Position numbers and translations under genes: made by a program. 64,000 bases of DNA, from NCBI RefSeq assembly GCF_026153515.1, contig NZ_CP110644.1:5521501-5585500 (forward strand), read 5' to 3'. Shown here one piece after another: positions 30,438 to 39,716 of the stretch. Positions within the stretch are counted from its first letter, which is position 1, and each line of letters begins with the position of its first letter. The DNA is from Pseudomonas sp. KU26590 (GTDB lineage Bacteria > Pseudomonadota > Gammaproteobacteria > Pseudomonadales > Pseudomonadaceae). The notes beneath the pieces were generated by a model. It had not been told where the DNA came from and did not search any database. It was given only the letters and a program-made list of their open reading frames with translations.

Positions 30438-32168
30438 CTATGCGCCGGCCGGCACCGCATCAAGCTCTGCCGTTTCAGGCCGTTTCAGCAACGCGTAGAG
30501 CACGCCGGTCAAGACGCTGCCCGCCACTATCGCCAGCAAATACAGCAGCGCATGGTTGATCGCGTTAGGGATGAGCAGCACGAACAAACCACCGTGGGGC
30601 GCCATCAGTTTGCAGCCGAAGAACATCGACAGCGCACCGGTCAGCGCGCCGCCCGCGATGCTCGCCGGAATCACCCGCAGCGGGTCTTTCGCCGCAAACG
30701 GAATCGCGCCTTCGGAGATGAAGCACAGCCCCAACACGAAGGCCGCCTTGCCCGCCTCACGCTCGCTCTGGGCGAATTTGCGCCGGGCGATCAATGCAGC
30801 GATCCCCATCCCGATCGGAGGCACCATGCCCGCGGCCATCGTTGCCGCCATCGGCGCGCCGCTGCTGGAGGCCAGCAACCCCACGGAAAACGCATACGAC
30901 GCCTTGTTGATCGGCCCACCCAGGTCGACGCACATCATCGCGCCCAGCAGCACGCCCAGCAGCACCGCGTTGGCAGTGCCCATGGTGTCGAGGAAGTGCG
31001 TGAGCCCTTCGAGCATGCCAGCGACCGGCTTGCCCACCACGTAAATCATCACCAGACCGGTGAACAGGCTCGCCAGCAGCGGAATGATCAGAATCGGCTT
31101 CAGCGCTTCGACACTGGCCGGCAGCTTCGCGTAGCGATTCACCGCCCACGCGCTGTAGCCCGCAAGAAACCCGGCGATGATCCCGCCAATGAACCCGGCG
31201 CCCAAGGTGCTCGCCAGCAGACCACCGATCATCCCCGGCGCAAGGCCCGGACGGTCGGCAATGGAATACGCGATGTAACCGGCCAGCAACGGCACCATCA
31301 ACTGGAACGCTGCGCCCGCGCCGATCTGTTTCAGCGCGGCCGCCAGCGTCCCCGGTTCCTCTGCCGCGTGAATGCCGAACACGAACGACAGCGCGATCAG
31401 CAAACCGCCCGCCACCACCATCGGCAGCATGAACGACACGCCGGTGAGCAGGTGTTTGTAGACGCCGGTCTTCTCCTTTTTGGAGGACGCCTTGGATGTC
31501 GAAGCTGTGGACTCGACCTCCGCCTCCGCCAGCGCTTTTTTCAGCGTCGCTTCAGCTTGCTTGAGCGCAATACCGGTACCGCAGCGATAGATGCGCTTGC
31601 CGGCGAAACGCTCGGTGGCGACTTCGATATCACACGCCAGCAGCACCACATCGGCGTCGGCAATGGCCTGGGCGCTGAGGGGATTACGCGCACCGACCGA
31701 ACCCTGGGTTTCCACCTGCAGGTCATAGCCGAGCTTTTTCGCCGCCTGCTGAATCGCCTCGGCGGCCATAAAGGTGTGGGCGACGCCGGTCGGGCACGCT
31801 GTCACCGCCACCAGGCGCGGCTGGGCGCTGGAAGTAGCAGACGGGGCGGAAGTCGCGGTGTGCTCGGTCGCCAGCGCCGCTGCTGAACGCAGAAAGCCAT
31901 CGGCGTCCTGCAACGCCTGCGCGGGCGTGGCCTGATACAAACGCTTGCCGGAGAAACGCGCCAGGTCCAGCGCGCCGGTGTTGACCACCAGCACCCAGTC
32001 CGCCGCTTCAATGTCGCCCGGGGACAGCTGCTTCTCCGGATGCCGCGGATCGTGGATCTCGACGCTGGTGCTCCAACCCTGACGCTGGGCCGCCGCATCC
32101 AGCAGACGGGCACTGAGGACGCTGCTGATTTTGCCGTTCGGACAGGCCGTAACGATGGCTAACTTCAT
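30438..32168 (-). CDS. fruA: Fructose PTS enzyme IIBC
   Basis: Membrane permease that imports and phosphorylates fructose to fructose 1-phosphate, 576 residues. Two IIB-type domains are present: an N-terminal one (MKLAIVTACPNGKISS, about 1-110) and a second with the active cysteine in AVTACPTGVAHTFMAAEAI (about 125-220). Then the IIC domain with about ten helices (LLTGVSFMLPMVVAGGLLIAL to the end). Last gene of fruBKA; start at ATG 32168 with AGGA upstream (a GTG three bases before is possible). Confidence 0.96.
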   Translation of the reverse strand: MKLAIVTACPNGKISSVLSARLLDAAAQRQGWSTSVEIHDPRHPEKQLSPGDIEAADWVLVVNTGALDLARFSGKRLYQATPAQALQDADGFLRSAAALATEHTATSAPSATSSAQPRLVAVTACPTGVAHTFMAAEAIQQAAKKLGYDLQVETQGSVGARNPLSAQAIADADVVLLACDIEVATERFAGKRIYRCGTGIALKQAEATLKKALAEAEVESTASTSKASSKKEKTGVYKHLLTGVSFMLPMVVAGGLLIALSFVFGIHAAEEPGTLAAALKQIGAGAAFQLMVPLLAGYIAYSIADRPGLAPGMIGGLLASTLGAGFIGGIIAGFLAGYSAWAVNRYAKLPASVEALKPILIIPLLASLFTGLVMIYVVGKPVAGMLEGLTHFLDTMGTANAVLLGVLLGAMMCVDLGGPINKASYAFSVGLLASSSGAPMAATMAAGMVPPIGMGIAALIARRKFAQSEREAGKAAFVLGLCFISEGAIPFAAKDPLRVIPASIAGGALTGALSMFFGCKLMAPHGGLFVLLIPNAINHALLYLLAIVAGSVLTGVLYALLKRPETAELDAVPAGA

Positions 32169-32184
32169 CACACTTCCTCTCTTG

Positions 32185-33123
32185 TTATGCCGTCAGGACG
32201 CGGACATTGACGCCGCTTTCCAGACGTTTCAATTGCGCCGGATCATTGATCCCGAAGCCGATCTGAGTGACAGCCATGGCCGCGATGGCCGTGGCAGTCC
32301 GCAAGGTTTGCTCGGGCTTGTGCCCGCAGAGCAAGCCGTGAACCATCCCGGCCAGCAGCGAATCCCCCGCGCCGACGGTGCTGGCGACGGTGACCTTGGG
32401 CGGCAGCGCCTGCAATGCCACATTGCTGCTGAACCAGTGAACGCCTTCCGAGCCCTGGGAAATCACCACATGCTCGATGCCGCGCTGGCGCAGGTCGGCT
32501 GCGGCCTCTGCTTGAGCGGCGATGGAAATGATCGGCGCATCGAGGGCGTCGGCCAGTTCTTCGGTGTTGGGTTTGATCATCCACGGCGACGCTTCCAGCC
32601 CGGCGCGCAAGGCTTCGCCGCTGGTGTCCAGTGCCACTTTCAGGCCCATGGCGTTGAGGCGCAGCAACAGGGTTTTCAGCCATTGGGCGCTGACGCCACG
32701 GGGCAGACTGCCGGCCACGACCACTGCATCAAACCCCGATGCGATCTGCTCAACCCGAGCGGCCAGCGCCTGTTGCGCCTGCGCGCTGACTTCCGGACCT
32801 GGACCGTTGAGGTCGGTGATGCGCCCGCTGCTTTCGGCCAGCTTGATGTTGCTGCGCGTCTCGCCCGGCACTCGGACGAACTCATCGACGAAGCCGCGCT
32901 TGGCGAACAGGGTTTCGAACGGTTGCTGGTTGTCGACGCCGAGAAAGCCGGCAACGGTCAGCTCGTGCCCCAGGTCAGCCAGCACCTGAGCGACGTTGAT
33001 GCCTTTGCCCGCCGCGTGGCTGAGCATGGCGTCGCTGCGGTTGACCTGGCCGATCTGCAACGGGCCCAACTGCACGGTCAGGTCCAGCGCCGGGTTCATG
33101 GTCAATGTCAGAATTTTCGCCAT
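32185..33123 (-). CDS. fruK: 1-phosphofructokinase
   Basis: Cytoplasmic PfkB-family kinase of 312 residues turning fructose 1-phosphate into fructose 1,6-bisphosphate. Visible motifs: substrate region LTMNPALDLTVQLG, AAGKGINVAQVLADLG, and the C-terminal ATP/catalytic GAGDSLLAGMVHG with the catalytic Asp. The start overlaps the fruB stop by one base and fruA follows after 16 bases, so the three are one operon. Confidence 0.96.
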   Translation of the reverse strand: MAKILTLTMNPALDLTVQLGPLQIGQVNRSDAMLSHAAGKGINVAQVLADLGHELTVAGFLGVDNQQPFETLFAKRGFVDEFVRVPGETRSNIKLAESSGRITDLNGPGPEVSAQAQQALAARVEQIASGFDAVVVAGSLPRGVSAQWLKTLLLRLNAMGLKVALDTSGEALRAGLEASPWMIKPNTEELADALDAPIISIAAQAEAAADLRQRGIEHVVISQGSEGVHWFSSNVALQALPPKVTVASTVGAGDSLLAGMVHGLLCGHKPEQTLRTATAIAAMAVTQIGFGINDPAQLKRLESGVNVRVLTA

Positions 33124-35984
33124 TACAGCCCCTCCACGAGGGCACGCACGTCCGCCGCGCTGCCAACGGCCAGGGCCGCCTGCGCAAGTTTCCGGGCTTC
33201 TATCAGATTCAATTCACGGACGCAGGCTTTGACTTCGCCGATGCTCCGCGCCGAGACGCTCAATTCATCCACACCCAGACCGACCAGCACCGGCACGGCC
33301 AGCGGATCGGCGGCCAATTCGCCACAGACGCCCACCCATTTGCCATTGGCATGGGCGGCACGAACAGTGATGTCGATCAGCTGCAACACCGCCGGGTGCA
33401 GGCCATCGGCCTGGGCGGAGAGGGTCGGGTGACCGCGATCGATCGCCATCGTGTACTGGGTCAGGTCGTTGGTGCCGACGCTGAAGAAGTCCACTTCCTT
33501 GGCCAGCACCGGCGCCAGCAAAGCCGCCGACGGCACCTCGATCATGATGCCCAGCTGCAGGTCCGCAACCGGGATCTCCAGACGCAGACGCTCGGTCATG
33601 TCCCGGGCCTGACGCCATTCCTCAACGGTGCCCACCATCGGGAACATGATGCGCAGCGGGCGATTGTCCGCCGCACGCAGCAACGCGCGCAGCTGGCTTT
33701 CCATGATGTCCGGGCGCTGCAAGGTCAGGCGAATGCCGCGCACGCCGAGGAACGGGTTGTCCTCTTTATCGATGGGCCAGTACGGCAGCGGTTTGTCGCC
33801 GCCGACGTCCAGGGTGCGAACCACCAGCGGGCGGCCGCCGAGGTCATTGAGCACGCGCCGGTACTCGGCTTCCTGGGTCGCTTCATCGGGCGCGGAACTG
33901 TGCGCCATGAACAGCAATTCGGTGCGCAGCAGGCCAATCCCTTCGGCGCCCTGCTCCACGGCTGCCGGCGTACCGGCGCTGTCACCGATGTTGGCGAAGA
34001 CCTCAACGGCGTGGCCGTCTTGGGTAATCGCCGGCTCCATGCGCAGGGCCGCGGCAGCCTTGAGGCGTTGCTCGCGGGTGTCGCGGTCCTGCAAGGCGCG
34101 CTGCAGAGTCGCTTCGTCCGGCGCGACGTCGAGACGCCCGCGCTGGCCGTCTATCAACAACTGAGTGCCGGATTTGATCAGCAACACCGCATCGCCGGCA
34201 CCGACCAGCGCCGGGATGCCCAAAGCTCGCGCAACGATGGCGCTGTGGGCCGTGGCGCCGCCGCGGGCGGTCAGGATACCGGCGACACGGACAGGGTCCA
34301 GACGCGCAACGTCCGACGGACCGACTTCGTCCATCACCAGAATGTACGGTTCTTCGGGCTCAACCAGGTCTTCGACGCCACAGATCTGCGCCAATACGCG
34401 GCGACCGACATCCCGCAAGTCAGCGGCACGTTCGGCCAGCAGCGCATCTTTCAGCTGTTCCTGCTGACGCGCGGCGGCTTCGATCACGTTCATCCACGCC
34501 GCAGCGGCGCTTTCTCCTTGCTTCAAGCGCTGCGCCACTTCGTCGACCAGTTCGGGGTCGGCGAGCATTTCCTGGTGGGTGACGAAGATCTCGCGAATGG
34601 CCTTCGCCGTGCTGCGTTGAATCAATTGCTCGATGTCGACGCGCACCTGCGCCAGGGCGCTGTGCAGGCGTTCGTGTTCGACGCTTTGCGATTCGCCCTT
34701 CGCCGGGTAATCGAACACCGGCAGAACATGCACGTGGGCCGGGCCGAAAGCGATGCCAGGCGCGGCAGGAACGGCTTGAATCTGTGAGCCCGGCGCGGGC
34801 GCGCTGAGGGTTTTTTCCACAACTGCCGGTGCGGGTGCGGCTTCGGTGTGGGTCGGCAACGGCTGGATTTCTTCGCCCAAGCCTTCGAGTACCGCGGCGA
34901 TCAATGCAGGCAAGGCGTCGGCAGCAATCGTCGGCTCGGCAATGAACTCAAGGGACTGACCGCGCTGCACGCCGAGGCTCAGCAGTTTGCTCAGGCTCTT
35001 GGCGGACACCGGATTCTCGCTGCCGTCGACGATGCGCACGCGGATATCGCCGTCGAAGCCTTTGGCCAACTGCGCGAGGATTTTCGCCGGGCGCGCATGC
35101 AGGCCGTGGGCATTGGCCAGGGTCACGCGCTCGCTCGGCCAGTCCGGCGGCACTTCGCCGCCCAATGCCTGAAGCACGGCGCGGCTGCTGGTAGCTTCAC
35201 CCAGTACGTGGCCGCGACCTTCGATCAGCAACGCGCAAAGACGTTCGAGCAACGCCTGGTGGGACTCACCCAGGCTGGCCAGGCAGAACAGGCCGGTCAG
35301 CGACTGACCCAGATGCCGCATGGGTTTGTCCGGGGTGACGAATGCCAGACCGGGCTTGTTGACCATTTGCTCGCTGTGCAACCACCAGAGGCCTTCGCCC
35401 AACGGCAACGGCTCGACCTGCTGCAGCACCGCCGCGAAACCGTTATTCACGCACTCGGCCTTGCGCAGCAGACGGGCGCCGCGCCACACCAGTTCTTCGA
35501 AATCATCGACCATGACGCCCAGGCTGATCATCTGCGCGTCGAGGGCCAGTTCTTGTGGCGCACCCTGCAGCAACTTGAGCAGCGACTCGGGGTCCTTCGC
35601 CTGACGCAGCGCTTCGCCCAGGTCGTTCTCACCGAGGGCGCGGGTCAGCAACTGAAGCAAACGCAGGTGTTCGTCGGACTTGGCGGCGATACCGATGGCC
35701 AGATAGACCATCTGCCCGTCGCCCCAGTCCACGCCTTCGGGGAATTGCATCAGGCGCACGCCGGTGGCAAACACTTGGTCGCGGGTCTGTGGCGTGCCGT
35801 GGGGAATGGCGATGCCCTGGCCCAGAAAGGTCGAGCCTTGTTGCTCGCGCGCCTGCAAGCCTGCAAGGTAGCCGGCAGCCACCAGGCCATCAGCGACGAG
35901 CAAGTCAGCCAGCAGTTGCAACGCAGCGGGCTTGTCCACCGCCGACTGGTCCATGGAAATTTGCTCTATGGTCAGCTCGAGCAT
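33123..35984 (-). CDS. fruB: Fructose PTS multiphosphoryl transfer protein (IIA-HPr-EI)
   Basis: Cytoplasmic fusion of 953 residues carrying the entire phosphate relay from phosphoenolpyruvate to FruA. The IIA domain occupies about residues 1-145 with His62 (IAIPHGT); HPr about 284-372 with His296 (AHGLHARPA); enzyme I about 405-953 with His580 (RGGATAHSAIVARALGIPALVG) and the PEP-binding MIEVPSAALLAPVLAKEVDFFSVGTNDL region. This fused layout is the Pseudomonas fructose system. First gene of fruBKA; ATG 35984 follows CAGGAG. A Cra-type operator is 160 bases upstream. Confidence 0.97.
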   Translation of the reverse strand: MLELTIEQISMDQSAVDKPAALQLLADLLVADGLVAAGYLAGLQAREQQGSTFLGQGIAIPHGTPQTRDQVFATGVRLMQFPEGVDWGDGQMVYLAIGIAAKSDEHLRLLQLLTRALGENDLGEALRQAKDPESLLKLLQGAPQELALDAQMISLGVMVDDFEELVWRGARLLRKAECVNNGFAAVLQQVEPLPLGEGLWWLHSEQMVNKPGLAFVTPDKPMRHLGQSLTGLFCLASLGESHQALLERLCALLIEGRGHVLGEATSSRAVLQALGGEVPPDWPSERVTLANAHGLHARPAKILAQLAKGFDGDIRVRIVDGSENPVSAKSLSKLLSLGVQRGQSLEFIAEPTIAADALPALIAAVLEGLGEEIQPLPTHTEAAPAPAVVEKTLSAPAPGSQIQAVPAAPGIAFGPAHVHVLPVFDYPAKGESQSVEHERLHSALAQVRVDIEQLIQRSTAKAIREIFVTHQEMLADPELVDEVAQRLKQGESAAAAWMNVIEAAARQQEQLKDALLAERAADLRDVGRRVLAQICGVEDLVEPEEPYILVMDEVGPSDVARLDPVRVAGILTARGGATAHSAIVARALGIPALVGAGDAVLLIKSGTQLLIDGQRGRLDVAPDEATLQRALQDRDTREQRLKAAAALRMEPAITQDGHAVEVFANIGDSAGTPAAVEQGAEGIGLLRTELLFMAHSSAPDEATQEAEYRRVLNDLGGRPLVVRTLDVGGDKPLPYWPIDKEDNPFLGVRGIRLTLQRPDIMESQLRALLRAADNRPLRIMFPMVGTVEEWRQARDMTERLRLEIPVADLQLGIMIEVPSAALLAPVLAKEVDFFSVGTNDLTQYTMAIDRGHPTLSAQADGLHPAVLQLIDITVRAAHANGKWVGVCGELAADPLAVPVLVGLGVDELSVSARSIGEVKACVRELNLIEARKLAQAALAVGSAADVRALVEGL

Positions 35985-36143
35985 TGCGTTCTCCTGTGCT
36001 GCGCGGGGTCGCGCCAGATTCTTGTTGTAGGACCGGTCGTAAACGCCGATGACTTACGGTTTGCGAATATTGGATGCGAAAAATCGCATTCGTGCTCCCG
36101 TTCAGCGCTGCTATTGGGCAAAAGGCGCCATAAACAGGCCTGC

Positions 36144-36155
36144 TGAATCGTTTAA
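36144..36155. promoter_or_regulatory. Cra/FruR operator in the fruB-fruR intergenic region
   Basis: TGAATCGTTTAA, reading TTAAACGATTCA on the other strand, differs at one position from the TTAAACGTTTCA site known for Cra of P. putida in the same intergenic region. It lies in the 370-base divergent gap. The rest of that gap also contains an 8-bp hairpin (CGTAGGAA 36218-36225 with TTCCTACG 36247-36254) of unknown role. Confidence 0.75.
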
Positions 36156-36354
36156 TCTGAAGTGTCGCGCACGTTACTTGATAATCCCGGCGGTTTGAAG
36201 CTCATCCGGTCGAATCGCGTAGGAAACATCCCGCGCGGTTCAATGCTTCCTACGAGGCGACGGTCTGCTGTCATGATGGCTGTTAATCGGTGAAAATCCC
36301 TGCCACGGTAGTTCAGCTCCCACTTCTGCTTCTCATCACGAAAGGATGCCCGGC

Positions 36355-37350
36355 TTGAAACTCAGTGATATTGCGCGTCTGGCCGGTGTTTCTGTGACCA
36401 CGGCCAGCTACGTGATCAACGGAAAGGCCGAACAGCAACGCATCAGCAGTGCAACGGTCGAGCGCGTGCGCGCGGTGGTCGACGCCCACGGCTTCCGGCC
36501 CAACCCGCAGGCGGCCGGGCTGCGCAGTCGGCATACCCGAACCCTCGGCTTCATCCTGCCCGACCTGGAAAACCCGAGTTACGCGCGCATCGCCAAGCAA
36601 CTGGAACAGGGCGCGCGCGCTCGCGGTTACCAATTGCTGATCGCCAGTTCAGACGACGATCCCATCAGCGAGTTGCAGTTGTTGCAGCTGTTTCGTGCAC
36701 GACGCTGCGATGCGCTGTTCGTCGCCAGTTGTCTGCCAGCAAGCGATGACAGCTACCGCGCGCTGCAGCAGCAAGGGGTTCCGATCATCGCCATCGACCG
36801 GGAGATGGACCCAGCGTACTTCTGCTCGGTGGTCAGCGATGACCACGACGCCAGCCAGCAACTGACCCGCAGCCTGCTGGAGATCAAGCCCCGCCACATC
36901 GCCCTGATCGGCGCGCGGCCGGAGCTGAGCGTCAGTAAGGCCCGGGCCAGCGGATTTGAAGACGCGCTGGAGGGTTTCGAAGGCTCGGTGATCATCGAAC
37001 ACGGCGACGCGTTCAGCCGTGACTGTGGCCAGCAACTGGCCAGCGGCATGTTTGATCGCCTGGGGTATTTCCCCGACGCGCTGATCACAACGTCCTACGT
37101 TCTGCTGCAAGGGGTGTTCGACCTGCTGCACCAGCGCCGCCTGAACCCGGATCAGCTTCATCTGGGGACATTCGGTGACACACAGCTGCTGGATTTCCTG
37201 CCACTGCCAGTCAATGCCATGGCGCAGCAGCACCACCTGATCGCTGAAAAAGCCCTCGCGCTGGCGTTGTCGGCCATTGAGCAGGATCAGTACGAACCGG
37301 GCGTGCATGCCATCGTGCGGACATTCAAACAGCGGATTCACGAGGCGTAA
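36355..37350 (+). CDS. fruR: LacI-family fructose regulator Cra/FruR
   Basis: Cytoplasmic repressor of 331 residues that responds to fructose 1-phosphate. The N-terminal helix-turn-helix (MKLSDIARLAGVSVTTASYVING) and hinge are followed by a periplasmic-binding-protein-like domain (TRTLGFILPDLENPSYARIAKQLEQGA). The TTG at 36355 is preferred because AAAGGA sits eight bases upstream and Cra proteins begin MKLSDIA; the ATG at 36346 has AAAGG directly abutting it. Divergent from fruBKA, which it should repress through the operator at 36144-36155. Confidence 0.94.
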   Translation: MKLSDIARLAGVSVTTASYVINGKAEQQRISSATVERVRAVVDAHGFRPNPQAAGLRSRHTRTLGFILPDLENPSYARIAKQLEQGARARGYQLLIASSDDDPISELQLLQLFRARRCDALFVASCLPASDDSYRALQQQGVPIIAIDREMDPAYFCSVVSDDHDASQQLTRSLLEIKPRHIALIGARPELSVSKARASGFEDALEGFEGSVIIEHGDAFSRDCGQQLASGMFDRLGYFPDALITTSYVLLQGVFDLLHQRRLNPDQLHLGTFGDTQLLDFLPLPVNAMAQQHHLIAEKALALALSAIEQDQYEPGVHAIVRTFKQRIHEA

Positions 37351-37355
37351 GCAAC

Positions 37356-38135
37356 GTGCGACTGATCGACACCCACACGCACCTGGACTTCGACGATTTC
37401 GACGCCGACCGTGACGACGTCCTCGCCAACAGCCGGCAGCTGGGTGTCGAGCGCATCGTGGTGTTGGGCGTCTATCAGCGCAATCTGCAACGGGTGTGGG
37501 ATCTGGCGCTTAGCGAACCTTCGGTGTACGCCGCGCTGGGCTTACATCCGGTCTTCCTTGAAGAGCACCAGCCCGAGCATGTGCAACAACTGCGCGACTG
37601 GCTGACGCGTCTGGCCGGGCATCCGAAGCTGTGCGCCGTGGGCGAGATCGGTCTGGATTACTACATCGAAACGCTGGACCGCCCGCGGCAACAGACCTTG
37701 CTCGACCAGCAGCTGCAAATGGCAGCGGACTTCAACCTCCCTGCCCTGCTCCACGTGCGCCGCAGCCATGCCGACACCATTGCCGCGCTCAAGCGTTTCA
37801 AGCTCAAGCGCTGTGGCATTGTTCACGCCTTCGCCGGCAGCCGCGAGGAAGCGCGGGAATACATCAAGCTGGGTTACAAGCTGGGGCTGGGCGGTGCGGC
37901 GACCTGGCCGCAAGCCTTGCGCATGCATCGGGTGATCGCCGGTCTGCCGTTGGAGAGCGTCGTGCTGGAAACCGATTCCCCGGACATGGCACCCGCGATG
38001 TTTCCCGGCATGCGCAACAGCCCCGAGCATCTTCCCGATATCTGCACGGCCATTGCCGAGCTGATGAAGATCCCTGCCGACACACTGGCCGCAGCAAGCA
38101 CCGCCAACGCCTGCGAGGTATTTGACTGGGGCTGA
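37356..38135 (+). CDS. TatD-family metal-dependent hydrolase
   Basis: Cytoplasmic TIM-barrel hydrolase of 259 residues, probable DNase-like. Metal ligands are visible: RLIDTHTHLDFDDF near the start, VGEIGLDYY with Glu, LHVRRSH, IVHAFAGS and ETDSPDMAP. Closest to the YjjV branch. GTG start at 37356 lies five bases after the fruR stop, so it is probably cotranscribed with fruR. Exact substrate not known. Confidence 0.93.
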   Translation: MRLIDTHTHLDFDDFDADRDDVLANSRQLGVERIVVLGVYQRNLQRVWDLALSEPSVYAALGLHPVFLEEHQPEHVQQLRDWLTRLAGHPKLCAVGEIGLDYYIETLDRPRQQTLLDQQLQMAADFNLPALLHVRRSHADTIAALKRFKLKRCGIVHAFAGSREEAREYIKLGYKLGLGGAATWPQALRMHRVIAGLPLESVVLETDSPDMAPAMFPGMRNSPEHLPDICTAIAELMKIPADTLAAASTANACEVFDWG

Positions 38136-38226
38136 ACCTGTCGCCGATTTCATGTTGTAAGAAGAAATTTCAAAGACTTAGCGTGGTCCCTTGGGTAACT
38201 CTCTCGGTAACTAAGGAAACCCGTTA

Positions 38227-38655
38227 ATGAAATTCTCGAAGTTCGCGCAGGCCTTGTCGCAGTGGTCCGGCAGCCCACGAACCTTCCTCGTGGCGATTGC
38301 GCTGATCTGTGTGTGGGCTGTGACCGGGCCGTTATTCCATTACAACGACACCTGGCAGCTGATCATCAACACGTCCACCACCATCATCACTTTTCTGATG
38401 GTATTTCTGATCCAGAACACCCAGAACCGCGACACCGATCAGATGCACATCAAGATCGACGAGCTGCTGCGCGTGACCAAAGACGCCCAGAACGCTGTGC
38501 TGAGCCTGGACAACCTCGATCAGAAGGAATTGCACGCGCTGCGCAAGAAGTACAAGGCGATGGGCGAAGGCGTGGAGTTTGATCACACCGAAGCGTTTCC
38601 GGAGCCGGAACCTGAGGCGAGCGAGGAGAAAGGAGAGTGGGTGGCGGGCCGCTGA
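38227..38655 (+). CDS. Iron_permease family (PF04120) small membrane protein
   Basis: 142 residues with two membrane helices (about residues 19-38 and 47-65: FLVAIALICVWAVTGPLF, LIINTSTTIITFLMVFLIQ) followed by QNTQNRDTDQMHIKIDELLR, which is diagnostic of the low-affinity iron permease-like family, and an acidic tail rich in Glu/Pro. Transport function is not shown for bacterial members. TAAGGAAACCCGTTA precedes the ATG. The REP array starts downstream. Confidence 0.9.
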   Translation: MKFSKFAQALSQWSGSPRTFLVAIALICVWAVTGPLFHYNDTWQLIINTSTTIITFLMVFLIQNTQNRDTDQMHIKIDELLRVTKDAQNAVLSLDNLDQKELHALRKKYKAMGEGVEFDHTEAFPEPEPEASEEKGEWVAGR

Positions 38656-38677
38656 TACGTCAGGGGTTCACAGATTT

Positions 38678-38779
38678 GTGGGAGCGACCGGGGCGGCGCT
38701 CCACCTTGCTCGCGAATGGGTAGGGCAGCAATTTTTGTATTGTCTGGAGTGATGCGTTCGCCAGCAAGCCGGCCCCTAC
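38678..38779. repeat. Degenerate REP pair preceding the 131-bp array
   Basis: Left arm GTGGGAGCGACCGGGG is strongly diverged; the right arm TTCGCCAGCAAGCCGGCCCC is a near-standard GTAGGAGCCGGC-class REP. It appears to be an older or decayed unit next to the regular array. Confidence 0.7.
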
Positions 38780-38823
38780 AGTGGGTGTGCGTCAAACCTC
38801 ACGTCTGGATTGTGTGCAAATCC

Positions 38824-39696
38824 GTAGGAGCCGGCTCGCTGGCGGAGGCGGTGGGTCAGCAACGGTAGTGTTGTCTGATCTGACGCATTCGCGGGCAAGC
38901 GCGCTCCTACAGTGGGTCGGCGTCAAATCACAGGTCTGGGCTGTATGCAAATCCGTAGGAGCCGGCTTGCTGGCGAAGGCGGCGGGTCAGCAACGGTAGT
39001 GTTGTCTGATCTGACGCATTCGCGGGCAAGCGCGCTCCTACAGGGGGGCGGCGTCAAATCACAGGTCTGGGCTGTGTGCAAATCCGTAGGAGCCGGCTTG
39101 CTGGCGAAGGCGGCGGGTCAGCAACGGTAGTGTTGTCTGATCTGACGCATTCGCGGGCAAGCGCGCTCCTACAGTGGGTCGGCGTCAAATCACAGGTCTG
39201 GGCTGTGTGCAAATCCGTGGGAGCCGGCTTGCTGGCGAAGGCGGTGGGTCAGCAACGGTAGTGTTGTCTGATCTGACGCATTCGCGGGCAAGCGCGCTCC
39301 TACAGTGGGTCGGCGTCAAATCACAGGTCTGGGCTGTGTGCAAATCCGTAGGAGCCGGCTTGCTGGCGAAGGCGGCGGGTCAGCAACGGCAGTGTTGTCT
39401 GATCTGACGCATTCGCGGGCAAGCGCGCTCCTACAGTGGGTCGGGGTCAAATCACAGGTCTGGGCTGTGTGCAAATCCGTAGGAGCCGGCTTGCTGGCGA
39501 AGGCGGTGGGTCGGCAACGACAGTGTTGTCTGATCTGACGCATTCGCGGGCAAGCGCGCTCCTACAGTGGGTCGGCGTCAAATCACAGGTCTGGGCTGTG
39601 TGCAAATCCGTAGGAGCCGGCTTGCTGGCGACGGCGGCGGGTCAGCAACGACAGTGTTGTCTGACCTTGTGCGTTCGCCAGCAAGCCGGCTCCCAC
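38824..39696. repeat. Tandem array of chimeric REP doublets, 131-bp period
   Basis: Seven units start at 38824, 38955, 39086, 39217, 39348, 39479 and 39610. In the first six the left arm is of the GTAGGAGCCGGC class while the right arm is of the GTAGGAGCGCGC class (TTCGCGGGCAAGCGCGCTCC), so the two arms pair only partly. The seventh ends with a matching GTAGGAGCCGGC-class arm. Linkers share GTCAAATCACAGGTCTGGGC. The array fills the gene-free 38656-39716 between the Iron_permease gene and garD. Apparent open frames of 61-110 codons repeat every 131 bases and are artefacts of the repeat. Confidence 0.96.
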
Positions 39697-39716
39697 GGAG
39701 TTGTAGCGCGGATTGC

